Part shown: positions 5,732-12,951 of the stretch, piece after piece
How the letters are laid out: every line of letters begins with the position of its first letter
Position numbering within the stretch: the first letter of the stretch is position 1
Assembly: GCA_028867845.1 (NCBI GenBank)
Contig: JAGWFU010000004.1
Span: forward strand, 1-17,526
Source of the DNA: Microcaldota archaeon
GTDB taxonomy: Archaea; Micrarchaeota; Micrarchaeia; Micrarchaeales; Micrarchaeaceae
Length of the DNA: 17,526 bases
Reading direction: 5' to 3'
Notes under the pieces: generated by a model
What the model was told of the DNA's origin: nothing
The model's input: the letters and a program-made list of their open reading frames with translations, nothing else
The model's database searches: none
Made by a program: the position numbers and the translations under genes

Positions 5732-6366
5732 CGCCTGTCTCCCCTGAAGCCTCCCCTTTCGTCGCCCCTGAAGTCCCTCCTGTAGGGCTTCGTGAACATG
5801 TAGAACCTCTCGTCTCCCATCAGCTCGGATATTATCCTGTCTGCTACGAGCTTTGCGGGATCCTGCAGCAGCGGCACCCTTGCGGATATGTCTGCGAAGC
5901 TCTCGAACTTCTTCTCCTCCCTGGCCTTGAGTATGGACTCGAGGTGCCTCTTGCCCACTCCAGGCAGCAGCTCGAGGGCGTGCTGCCTTATGTTCAACGG
6001 GCCCGCGGTGTTGAAGACGTCGACGAACCTCTGTTCGTTCGCCTTGACGACCCTTGCCACCACGTTGGGAAGCTCGTTCTTCGCCGTCTGAGTGAGCTCG
6101 CTGTAGCTCACCCTCGACTTTATCAGCATTATCTTCTCGCGCTCCTCCTTGCCTATGTAGACCCTCTCCCCCAATGTGAGGGTCACGTTCGGCTTCGGCG
6201 TTGCCTCAAGCAGCGTGAACTGGGTCTCTCCGAGGAGCTGGGCTATCGGCTCGGGCCTGTTCGAGAAGGACTTGCCGCTGAGCATGAAGTCCAGAACGAA
6301 TGCGTTCTCCTCTCTCCTCTCCTCTCCGTCCATCTCAACAACCCTATCTCTCCCTTTTGCATCCAC
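5728..6366 (-). CDS. DUF655 family protein (helix-hairpin-helix, nucleic-acid binding)
   Basis: This is an archaeal conserved protein of the DUF655/COG1491 type, usually encoded next to rpoF and believed to bind RNA or DNA. After a charged leader, residues 20-95 form a beta-rich domain (FVLDFMLSGKSFSNRP, QFTLLEATPKPNVTLTLGERVYIG). A helix-hairpin-helix follows at about 131-155 with LELLPGVGKRHLESILKAR, and the tail is Arg/Gly-rich (YRRDFRGDERGGFRGDRR), typical of RNA-binding tails. The start is GTG at 6366, sharing one base with the TAG of rpoF (TAGTG); the nearby ATG at 6362 is out of frame. The 212-residue length fits the family. It sits in the middle of a three-gene coupled operon. Its exact biochemical role is not established. 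Confidence 0.88.
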   Translation of the reverse strand: MDAKGRDRVVEMDGEERREENAFVLDFMLSGKSFSNRPEPIAQLLGETQFTLLEATPKPNVTLTLGERVYIGKEEREKIMLIKSRVSYSELTQTAKNELPNVVARVVKANEQRFVDVFNTAGPLNIRQHALELLPGVGKRHLESILKAREEKKFESFADISARVPLLQDPAKLVADRIISELMGDERFYMFTKPYRRDFRGDERGGFRGDRR

Positions 6367-6698
6367 TAGCCCTTCTTCTCCTTGGTTATGGCCAGGATCT
6401 TGCTCGTGTCCTCTTCCGTGAAGGTCTTCTTCTCGTGCGCCAGTATCTGCTTAAGCATCATAAGGTTCTGCGGCCTTATGGAGGCGATCTCCACAGCGGT
6501 CAGGTCCGTGACTATCTTCAGCTCCCTCACCGCCTCGAGTATCTTTGCCTCCGTGGACTCCTTCTGCGCGAACTTCTTCGCGTGGTCGGCAGCTGTCTGC
6601 TGCTCGTATGTGGGCTCCTTGCCCTTCCCCTTCTCAAGTATCTCCGAGACCTGCCCTAGCGGCACCGGCCTCCTGTTCTCGACTCCCTCTCCAATCAT
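6366..6698 (-). CDS. rpoF: DNA-directed RNA polymerase subunit F (Rpb4-like)
   Basis: RpoF pairs with RpoE (Rpb7) to form the stalk of archaeal RNA polymerase, helping open-complex formation and RNA binding. The protein shows the family order: an N-terminal strand region (RPVPLGQVSEILEKG), then TYEQQTAADHAKKFAQ and the HRDC-like helices (AKILEAVRELKIVTDLTAVEIASIRPQNLMMLKQIL). The 110-residue length is normal. The ATG at 6698 is preceded by only a weak GTTGAT Shine-Dalgarno. The promoter is probably the symmetric element at 6733-6745, shared with moxR. The gene heads an operon with DUF655 and the gene at 5273. rpoE is not in the window. Confidence 0.92.
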   Translation of the reverse strand: MIGEGVENRRPVPLGQVSEILEKGKGKEPTYEQQTAADHAKKFAQKESTEAKILEAVRELKIVTDLTAVEIASIRPQNLMMLKQILAHEKKTFTEEDTSKILAITKEKKG

Positions 6699-6732
6699 GA
6701 AATCAACTTAATCTTAGTAATTATGCACTATT

Positions 6733-6745
6733 AGCTATTTAATAG
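6733..6745. promoter_or_regulatory. Shared palindromic TATA element between rpoF and moxR
   Basis: CTATTTAATAG (6735-6745) is an exact palindrome around a central T, preceded by AG. It lies about 42 bases from the rpoF ATG and about 51 from the moxR ATG, so one TBP site could serve both directions. A second TATA-like stretch TTTTATG (6746-6752) on the plus strand is an alternative for moxR. Confidence 0.45.
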
Positions 6746-6790
6746 TTTTATGTTGATATAGATTGGAAAAACAGGTTTAAAGGGTTTTGC

Positions 6791-7699
6791 ATGGATGCGA
6801 AGGAGGCCTACCAGGGAGTGCTGAAGGAGGTAAGGAAGCACATAGCCGGGAAGGAGGATGTTATAGAGCTTATGTTCATAGCGCTAGTGGCCAACGGCCA
6901 CGTCCTGCTAGAAGGAGTGCCGGGAGTAGCGAAGACAACGATGACAAAGGCGCTCGCGGACTCAGTGCAGGCGGAGTTCAAGAGGATACAGGGAACCCCG
7001 GACATACAGATAAAGGAGATAACAGGATACCCCTACCTTGACGAGAGCAACAACATAAAGTTCAAGAAGGGCCCCATTTTCAGCAACATACTCCTGATAG
7101 ACGAGCTGAACAGAACCCCACCTATGACGATGAGCGCGCTGCTCGAGGCACTGGAGGAGAGGCAGGTCACGGTAGCGGACCAGACCTACCCGCTCGACAA
7201 ACCGTTCATAGCCTTCGCGACCCAGAACCCGCTCAACATAGAGGGCACAAACCCGCTGCCCAAGGTGCTCGCCGACAGGTTCATGATGAGGATAGCGGTG
7301 AGCTACCCGTCCGAGCAGGAGGAGGAGGAGATGCTCAGGATAAAGGAGCACGAGGAGAAGGTCAAGGTGGAGAAGGTGATAGGCACCGAGGACATTCTCC
7401 GAATGCAGGGCGAGGTGAAGGACATCGCCATATCCAACGAGGTCATAAATTACATTACTAAGATAGTCGACGCCACCAGGACAGACATACACGTGGTGAT
7501 GGGAGGCAGTCCGAGGGCGGAGATAAGCTTCATGCAGTGCGGCAAGGCGAGGGCGCTCATCGAGGGCAGGAAGGAGGTCACCATCGACGACATAAAGTTC
7601 CTGGCCAAGCCGGTGCTGAGCCACAGGCTGGTGGTCAGGTCGACGGGCGGCATAGGAGTGAACGGAATAATAGACGGAGTAGTGGCGTCAGTAAGATAA
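6791..7699 (+). CDS. MoxR family AAA+ ATPase
   Basis: MoxR ATPases act as chaperone-like machines that help assemble or activate partner proteins, often with von Willebrand factor A domain proteins. The Walker A motif GVPGVAKT is at 42-49, the Walker B LLIDELNR at 101-108 (D104, E105), sensor 1 ATQNP at 143-147, a conserved ADRF (161-164), and sensor 2 GGSPRA around R242. The 302-residue length is standard. In most genomes a DUF58/vWA gene follows; here the next gene is convergent and unrelated, so this is a solitary MoxR and its partners must be elsewhere. The ATG at 6791 has only a weak AAAGGG upstream. GC-rich codon use matches the core genes. Confidence 0.93.
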   Translation: MDAKEAYQGVLKEVRKHIAGKEDVIELMFIALVANGHVLLEGVPGVAKTTMTKALADSVQAEFKRIQGTPDIQIKEITGYPYLDESNNIKFKKGPIFSNILLIDELNRTPPMTMSALLEALEERQVTVADQTYPLDKPFIAFATQNPLNIEGTNPLPKVLADRFMMRIAVSYPSEQEEEEMLRIKEHEEKVKVEKVIGTEDILRMQGEVKDIAISNEVINYITKIVDATRTDIHVVMGGSPRAEISFMQCGKARALIEGRKEVTIDDIKFLAKPVLSHRLVVRSTGGIGVNGIIDGVVASVR

Positions 7700-7706
7700 T
7701 GCCTAA

Positions 7707-8387
7707 CTACCTTCGCTTCCTTCTTGTGGAACCACGTTTCGACGCAGAATTCTCGAACTCGGACAGGAACTCGTTCGAGGAGATGGAGACCATCATTATC
7801 CCTGTGAAGCCGCAGACTATTATCAGCGCTATTGTGGAGATGAAGAGCACGTATGCTGGATTGACTGCCGCGCTTGTGCCGCTGATGTTCATCACCCCTA
7901 TGAAGAATACCGCCCATAGTGCGATTGCGCCGACCGCGATCTCGTTGTATGAATGCCTGAATAGCATGAGCACAGAGAGGTAGAGCACCCAGAACACGCC
8001 GCCGAAGCTGAACAGGAGCACGAGCGGCTCTACCGCGCTTCCGAAGTATAGCATAGGGGCGAGGAAAGCTAGCGCGCCGAGTATCAGCGCTGCCATCCAT
8101 ATTCCCATGTGCCTAGAGTGGTGCCTGTGTTCCTCATTGGTGAGGAACTTCACACACGAGGTGTGCGCCTTGACGAAGTTGGCGACGAGCACTGCAGCCG
8201 TTATTAGTATGAGGAAGCCCCAGAATATTATCGTGCTGGTGAAGCCGGTGTTGCCGCCCGCGCCCAGCATTGAGCTGAAGGCCACGCCGGTCGCCATGGC
8301 GATCGCGAAGGTTATGAGCGATATGCCCAGCGCCCTCCTGTAAGCGAATCCCCAGTACCTCTTGACGTGGCTTCTTGCGTACTCCAT
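7707..8387 (-). CDS. Six-span membrane protein of unknown function
   Basis: The family is not recognised. About six hydrophobic segments are visible (residues near 18-40, 47-72, 94-115, 119-142, 148-168 and 176-203), so it is a polytopic inner membrane protein. A loop after the second segment is rich in histidine and charge (EEHRHHSRHMG, about 84-94) and could bind metal or sit at the membrane surface. The C-terminus is strongly basic (KRGSTRRKRR), which predicts a cytoplasmic end. No signal peptide is separate from the first segment. The gene lies 49 bases downstream of the prepilin-type peptidase and may be co-transcribed; a TATA-like CTTTTAG around 8420 on the minus strand could also give it a promoter. 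It ends seven bases from the convergent moxR stop. Confidence 0.75.
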   Translation of the reverse strand: MEYARSHVKRYWGFAYRRALGISLITFAIAMATGVAFSSMLGAGGNTGFTSTIIFWGFLILITAAVLVANFVKAHTSCVKFLTNEEHRHHSRHMGIWMAALILGALAFLAPMLYFGSAVEPLVLLFSFGGVFWVLYLSVLMLFRHSYNEIAVGAIALWAVFFIGVMNISGTSAAVNPAYVLFISTIALIIVCGFTGIMMVSISSNEFLSEFENSASKRGSTRRKRR

Positions 8388-8436
8388 CTAACCCGCTTCA
8401 ATAATCAAATCAAAGAACTAAAAGGCTTTCCTAACT

Positions 8437-9315
8437 TCAAGGAAGTATGAAGAATATCAGGTTGCCGACGGCAAGGGACAGTACTATCCCGATGAATATC
8501 GGGAGGGCCAGCGGCACCGCGTTCTTGTACACGGGCAGCTTTGTGGTGACCCTCTTTCGCCTCATCTCGCTGATTATGCTAGAGGTGATCAGCCTGTCGA
8601 ACTTGCCCACCTTGTTCTTTACCTTCTGCAGCTCCTTGGCAGTCATCAGGTTGAACGCAACGATGTCGCCCTCGTCGAACTTCCTGTAGTCCACGTACTC
8701 CACCATCGAGTCAGTTATCGGCCTCTCGAAAATAATTAGCAGTGTGGAGAATACGAGCATCACCAACAGTATAGCGATCCCTACGGCGTTGACCCTCAGC
8801 TCCATGAAGAGGAATATTATGAAGATCAGGTAGGCCGCTGTCATCAGCCCAGCCTTCGTTATGGTGGCCCTGTCTATGAAAGAGGTGAGCGGCTGCTTGA
8901 GCATCTTCCTCGCCCTTGGTAGGTAGTAGAGTGGCACTATGACCAGCGACACCAGACCAGCCGAGACCAGAACGGAGAGTATCATGGGTAGCCCAAACTG
9001 GCCTGGCGCTCCTGCCAGTAGAGGCACAGGCTGCAGCGGTATTATAAGCGATATAGCGGCGAACTCGATTATGTCGGCTGCGCCTATCTGGCCTATCTTG
9101 TAGACCACGTAGCCCAGCCCGAGCACTATGAACGATATCGCCAGGCTCTCCAGTATCAGCGCCTGTGTTGGGTACAGCAGCGTCATCCCGAACCCGAAGG
9201 CGAGTGTGGCGTATGCGAAGATGGTGGGCACGTTCCTCTTGTTGAAGAGGTCGAACAGCATGTACACTATCCCTATTATGATTAGGCTCGCGATCCTGAT
9301 AGTGAATAATTCCAT
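8437..9315 (-). CDS. Prepilin peptidase-like A24 family membrane aspartate protease
   Basis: Enzymes of this family cut class III signal peptides of archaellins and type IV pilins at the cytoplasmic face of the membrane. The first catalytic Asp is D22 in LFDLFNKRNVP, matching the usual D-x(n)-(K/R)xxP pattern. The second is D81 in GQIGAADII, a GAAD version of the GxGD motif. Multiple hydrophobic segments surround these (1-20, 32-48, 55-72, 82-98, 108-130, 153-175, 177-197, 271-290). At 292 residues it is longer than the typical archaellin peptidase (about 230), the extra part being a charged region near 203-265 and a last membrane span. It follows sod after ten bases. A likely substrate type is encoded at 15964, whose N-terminus has QSALE after a basic leader. 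The assignment rests on the two Asp motifs. Confidence 0.78.
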   Translation of the reverse strand: MELFTIRIASLIIIGIVYMLFDLFNKRNVPTIFAYATLAFGFGMTLLYPTQALILESLAISFIVLGLGYVVYKIGQIGAADIIEFAAISLIIPLQPVPLLAGAPGQFGLPMILSVLVSAGLVSLVIVPLYYLPRARKMLKQPLTSFIDRATITKAGLMTAAYLIFIIFLFMELRVNAVGIAILLVMLVFSTLLIIFERPITDSMVEYVDYRKFDEGDIVAFNLMTAKELQKVKNKVGKFDRLITSSIISEMRRKRVTTKLPVYKNAVPLALPIFIGIVLSLAVGNLIFFILP

Positions 9316-9325
9316 CAGACCAACG

Positions 9326-9943
9326 TCAGTGCACCAGCTTGCCGAACCTTGCGTCTGCCTTTGCCCAGTCTATGTTTGCCGCGAGCGCGTTTAGGTACGA
9401 CGCCCTGTCAGGGCCGTACTTGTGGTAGTATGCGTGCTCGAAGACGTCGGCAGCTATGATCGGCACGGAGCCGACTATGCCGCCCATGTTGTGGACGTCG
9501 AAGAGGAAGTTCCTGAGCTTGCCATCTGTAAGGACGTCTGCACATAGGACGACCCATCCTCTCCCAGACTTGCCTACAGCGATGAAGTCCGCCTTCCATG
9601 CGTCGAATGAGCCGAAGTCCTCGACTATCTTCTTGATCAGCGCGGAGTTTGCATCGTAAGTCCCGTTGCCTCCCATAGTGTCCCAATAGACCTCGTGCAG
9701 CACCATGCCATTGCCGTTCCAGGTCTCCTCAAGCTTGAGCGACCTGAACAGGCTGTAGTTTGCGTTCGCCTTGCCCCTGTCCGCCCCTACGAGCTCCTTC
9801 TCTATCTCGTTCCTCTTGTTCACGTAGCCGGCGTAGTGGGTGTCGTGGTGCCAGGTGTACGTCTCCTGGTCCATAAGCTCCTTCAGCTTCTCGAACGCCA
9901 CTGGCATCGGCTTTACGGTATGATTTCCATCTGAGTTGCTCAT
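9326..9943 (-). CDS. sodA: Superoxide dismutase, Fe/Mn type
   Basis: Converts superoxide to oxygen and hydrogen peroxide in the cytoplasm. The four metal ligands are all recognisable: H32 in TWHHDTHYAGYV, H83 in LHEVYWDTM, and D166 and H170 in AADVFEHAYYHKYG. The C-terminal half also shows GRGWVVL and the closing NIDW (190-193). In most members the residue two after D166 is Trp (DVWEHAYY); here it is Phe, and the N-terminal LPxLPY motif is reduced to KPMPVAF, so it belongs to a divergent branch. The 205-residue length is normal. The metal cannot be told from sequence. The start is well supported by GGTGAG a few bases upstream of the ATG. It is probably first in an operon with the prepilin-type peptidase, and shares a promoter region with leuS. 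Confidence 0.9.
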   Translation of the reverse strand: MSNSDGNHTVKPMPVAFEKLKELMDQETYTWHHDTHYAGYVNKRNEIEKELVGADRGKANANYSLFRSLKLEETWNGNGMVLHEVYWDTMGGNGTYDANSALIKKIVEDFGSFDAWKADFIAVGKSGRGWVVLCADVLTDGKLRNFLFDVHNMGGIVGSVPIIAADVFEHAYYHKYGPDRASYLNALAANIDWAKADARFGKLVH

Positions 9944-9976
9944 CCTCTCACCACTATCGTATTATATTGGCACAAA

Positions 9977-9988
9977 AGCTATTAAAAC
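9977..9988. promoter_or_regulatory. Shared TATA element between sod and leuS
   Basis: AGCTATTAAAAC reads as a TATA box on plus (ATTAAAA) and on minus (TTTTAATAG). On the minus strand it predicts a start near 9957, just before the GGTGAG Shine-Dalgarno of sod. On the plus strand it predicts a start near 10009, just before the leuS leader hairpin. TATAATA further towards sod (minus strand, about 9960-9967) is an alternative. Confidence 0.45.
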
Positions 9989-10014
9989 ATAGTTTGGTAA
10001 TACTCTATCGTTAT

Positions 10015-10043
10015 CGGGATTGCCGCTTGACGGCGCAATCCCG
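10015..10043 (+). promoter_or_regulatory. Hairpin in the leuS 5' leader
   Basis: CGGGATTGC (10015-10023) and GCAATCCCG (10035-10043) are perfectly complementary over nine pairs around 11 bases, in which CCG and CGG can pair further. It would form at the very 5' end of the predicted leuS mRNA, seven bases before the GGTG Shine-Dalgarno at 10051-10054. A control of translation or mRNA stability is plausible; it is not a known riboswitch class that I recognise, and there is no T-run. Confidence 0.5.
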
Positions 10044-10062
10044 GCTCCTTGGTGCTCTTGAG

Positions 10063-12945
10063 ATGGATTACAATCAGATAGCCGCGAAGTGGCAGAGCGC
10101 GTGGAAGGATGCGAAGGTCTACGAGGTCGAGCCCAACGAGAAGGAGGGCATGCTGGTAACAGCGGCATTCCCGTACGTGAACGCGCCGCAGCACATGGGC
10201 CACCTGAGGACATACGGGAGCGCAGACACTTACGCACGATACAAGCGCATGCGTGGGCTCAACGTGCTCTATCCGATGGGCTTCCACGCCACTGGCACTC
10301 CGATCCTCGCGCTTGCGAAGAGGATCGCCAACAACGACCAGGAGCTGATAGACGAGTTCAAGAGGCACTACCGCATACCTGAGGAGGACATAAGGAAGAT
10401 GTCAGACCCGGTGTTCATAGCAAACTACTTCGTCAAGGAGATGGAGAACGGGATGAGGCTGGCCGGATACGGCATAGACTGGAGGAGGAAGTTCGTCTCC
10501 ATAGAACCGCTGTTCAGCAGGATGGTGGAGTGGCAGTTCCTCATGCTTAAGGAGAAGGGATACATAACACAGGGAAGGCATCCTGTGGGATGGTGCACCA
10601 ACGAGAACAACGCCGTGGGACAGCACGACACCAAGCACGACGTGCAGCCTGAGATAGAGAAGATAACCGCAGTCAAGTTCAAGGATCCTGACAGCGGGAT
10701 ACTCTTCCCCTGCGCGACCTACAGGCCCGAGACCACCTACGGAGTAACGAACATATTCGTCAATGAGAATCTGGATTACTCCATAGTGAAGATAGGAGAG
10801 GACCGCCTCTACCTAGCTAAGGATGCGGCCAAGATGCTTGAGTACCAGTTCGGAATAACTGTGGAGAAGGAGATGAAGGGGAGGGACCTGCTCGGCAAGA
10901 GGGCAGTGAACCCGATCAACGGCGAGACCGTTCCTGTTCTTCCGGGCTTCTTCGTCAAGGGCGACGTGGGTACTGGAGTAGTGATGAGCGTGCCTGCCCA
11001 CGCTCCCTTCGACTACGTTGCGCTCGAGAGGCTCAAGGCAAAGGGCTATCCCGTTCCCAAGATGGAGTACAGGAAGCTGATAGAGATAGAGCCGCTAGGC
11101 GGGATGACGATAGGGAGGTCGCTGAGCGACGTCGCCACCGGCCAGGTTAAGCCCGTGCATACCGATATACCAGCGCTCGCATACCTTGAGGTGCTGAACA
11201 CAAACCCAGACGCAATCGACGACATGATAGAGTTCGCAACCAAGCTCGCATACAGGGAGGAGAGCCACTGGGGTAAGATGATAGTAGGCAAGTACTCTGG
11301 GATGAGCGAGCCCGAGGCAAGGGACAGGATAAAGGCGGACCTCATAGCTGCCAACGAGGCGTTCGAGGTCTACACGCTCAGCAACTCAGAACCGGTGATA
11401 TGCAGGTGCGGCACGCGCGTCATAGTAAAGATAGTGGAGAACCAGTGGTTCATAAACTACGGCGACGAGGCATGGAAGGAGGGCGTGAGGAAGGCGCTGA
11501 AGGATATGAGGGTGTATCCGGAGAAGTACAGGTCCACTTTCGAGAAGGTGGTTGAGTGGATAGACGTCAGGTCTGCGGAGAGGGAGCAGGGGCTGGGGAC
11601 CAAGTTCCCTTTCAACCCGAACCACATAATAGAATCCCTCTCCGACTCGACGATATACATGTCGCTCTACACGTTCTTCCACATAATCAAGTCCAACGGC
11701 ATAAGGCCGGAGCAGCTCAACGCTGATTTCTTCAACTACGTTTATCTCTCAAAGGGGTCGCCTGACTCTGTATCCGCGTCTACCGGGATAGACTCGATGC
11801 TGGTCAAGAGGTGCAGGGAGTCATACGACTACTGGTACGGCAACACTGCAAGGTTCTCCGGCCCCGACCTGATCTGGAACCACCTCACCATGTACATGTT
11901 CAACCACGTCGCGCTCTTCGAGAGGAGGAACTGGCCGAAGGCGGTCGTGACCAACGGCTTCGTGACGTATGAGGGCGAGAAGATGAGCAAGAGCCTGGGC
12001 AACATTGTGCCGCTGAAGGAGGGGCTGGAGAAGTACGGCACCGACCCGCTCAGGTTCGTCCTCATAGCAGGCGCAGACCTGGACACCGAGACGGACTTCA
12101 ACATGGAGGCCGTGGGCAGCGTCACATCGAGGAACGAGTTCATATCAAGGACCATAGCATCGCTCGCGACGATGAGGAGCAAGGAGCTCTCGCACATGGA
12201 CTACTGGCTCTACTCCAAACTCAACGCGAAGATAAAGAGGGTGACGGAGCTGATGGACAGCATAAGCCTGAAGAACGCGTACACAGACGCCTACTTCAAC
12301 TCCGTGGCTGAGCTCAGGCTCTACACCGAGAGGGGAGGCAGCAACGAGATAGTGGTGAGGGAGTTCCTGGAGGCCGTAGTGCTGATGATGGCGCCGATAA
12401 TGCCACACGTCGCGGAGGAGTTCTGGCACATGCTGGGCAAGGAGAGCCTTGTGGTGGGGGAAAGGTGGCCGGAGGCCAACGAGTCCATGGTCAGCGCCGA
12501 GGAGGAGACGATAGAGGACATGATCTCCACTACGGTCAACGACATAGTGCAGGGAGTGTCGTTGTCTTCGAAGATAGATGCCAACAAGGGGAAGAAGGTG
12601 TCCGAGATAAGGCTGATAATAGCGGATGACTGGAAGCTCAAGGCTTACAACTCGCTTGCGACACACAAGGAGATGCAGAAGACGATGCAGGATGCCGCCC
12701 TGTCTGAAATCAACAAGGAGACGCTAGCGAAGTTCCTCGGCCAGTTCGCGAAGAGAATGAAGAGCCTCACGCCGATGCCGGAGATGGGCTCCGCGAGCTC
12801 GCTCGCAGGATTCAAGGACGCGGCAGGATACATATCCGATAAGGTGGGCGCACCTGTCGTGGTGGAGCTGGAGAAGGACTCCAAGTCTATGAGGGCGCAG
12901 AGGGCGCTCCCTGACAAGCCCAGCATAGACATATCGTGGATGTGA
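10063..12945 (+). CDS. leuS: Leucyl-tRNA synthetase, archaeal type
   Basis: Class I synthetase that charges tRNA-Leu and edits mischarged products. Counting from the ATG at 10063 (MDYNQIAAKW), the HIGH-type motif is AFPYVNAPQHMGHLRTY (HMGH at 44-47) and the second signature is GEKMSKSLGN (K640-S644). The long insert between them, with GYGIDWRRKF, RPETTYGVTNIF and GVVMSVPAHAPFDY, is the editing CP1 domain. The 960-residue length fits archaeal LeuRS. The frame is open for 32 further codons upstream, but those would include the leader hairpin; GGTG eight bases before 10063 supports the ATG. The C-terminal end (VVVELEKDSKSMRAQ, then SIDISWM) is repeated in diverged form at 14293-14385. The AbiE-like nucleotidyltransferase gene ends six bases beyond its stop on the other strand. 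Confidence 0.96.
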   Translation: MDYNQIAAKWQSAWKDAKVYEVEPNEKEGMLVTAAFPYVNAPQHMGHLRTYGSADTYARYKRMRGLNVLYPMGFHATGTPILALAKRIANNDQELIDEFKRHYRIPEEDIRKMSDPVFIANYFVKEMENGMRLAGYGIDWRRKFVSIEPLFSRMVEWQFLMLKEKGYITQGRHPVGWCTNENNAVGQHDTKHDVQPEIEKITAVKFKDPDSGILFPCATYRPETTYGVTNIFVNENLDYSIVKIGEDRLYLAKDAAKMLEYQFGITVEKEMKGRDLLGKRAVNPINGETVPVLPGFFVKGDVGTGVVMSVPAHAPFDYVALERLKAKGYPVPKMEYRKLIEIEPLGGMTIGRSLSDVATGQVKPVHTDIPALAYLEVLNTNPDAIDDMIEFATKLAYREESHWGKMIVGKYSGMSEPEARDRIKADLIAANEAFEVYTLSNSEPVICRCGTRVIVKIVENQWFINYGDEAWKEGVRKALKDMRVYPEKYRSTFEKVVEWIDVRSAEREQGLGTKFPFNPNHIIESLSDSTIYMSLYTFFHIIKSNGIRPEQLNADFFNYVYLSKGSPDSVSASTGIDSMLVKRCRESYDYWYGNTARFSGPDLIWNHLTMYMFNHVALFERRNWPKAVVTNGFVTYEGEKMSKSLGNIVPLKEGLEKYGTDPLRFVLIAGADLDTETDFNMEAVGSVTSRNEFISRTIASLATMRSKELSHMDYWLYSKLNAKIKRVTELMDSISLKNAYTDAYFNSVAELRLYTERGGSNEIVVREFLEAVVLMMAPIMPHVAEEFWHMLGKESLVVGERWPEANESMVSAEEETIEDMISTTVNDIVQGVSLSSKIDANKGKKVSEIRLIIADDWKLKAYNSLATHKEMQKTMQDAALSEINKETLAKFLGQFAKRMKSLTPMPEMGSASSLAGFKDAAGYISDKVGAPVVVELEKDSKSMRAQRALPDKPSIDISWM
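12853..12945 (+). repeat. Left copy of leuS-end direct repeat
   Basis: The last 93 bases of leuS recur at 14293-14385 in the same orientation, exactly 1440 bp away. By hand count 82 of 93 positions match without any gap. The two longest identical blocks are about 26 bases (12855-12880) and 25 bases (12921-12945, ending on the TGA stop). The identity stops right after the stop codon. The repeats bracket the AbiE-like module. Confidence 0.9.
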
Positions 12946-12951
12946 TAGGAA

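Noticed and set aside
6962..7624. Long 220-residue minus-strand open frame opposite moxR
   Set aside because: It lies antisense inside a complete MoxR gene with all motifs; its Leu/His/Tyr-rich composition is that of a shadow frame of GC-rich coding DNA.
9967..10062. Upstream 32-codon extension of leuS
   Set aside because: It covers the shared TATA region and the leader hairpin, encodes no LeuRS-like sequence, and the ATG at 10063 has a Shine-Dalgarno and the expected N-terminus.
12145..12666. Minus-strand open frame of 173 codons opposite leuS
   Set aside because: Composition is typical of an antisense shadow frame (His, Leu, Arg rich) and leuS is intact on the plus strand.
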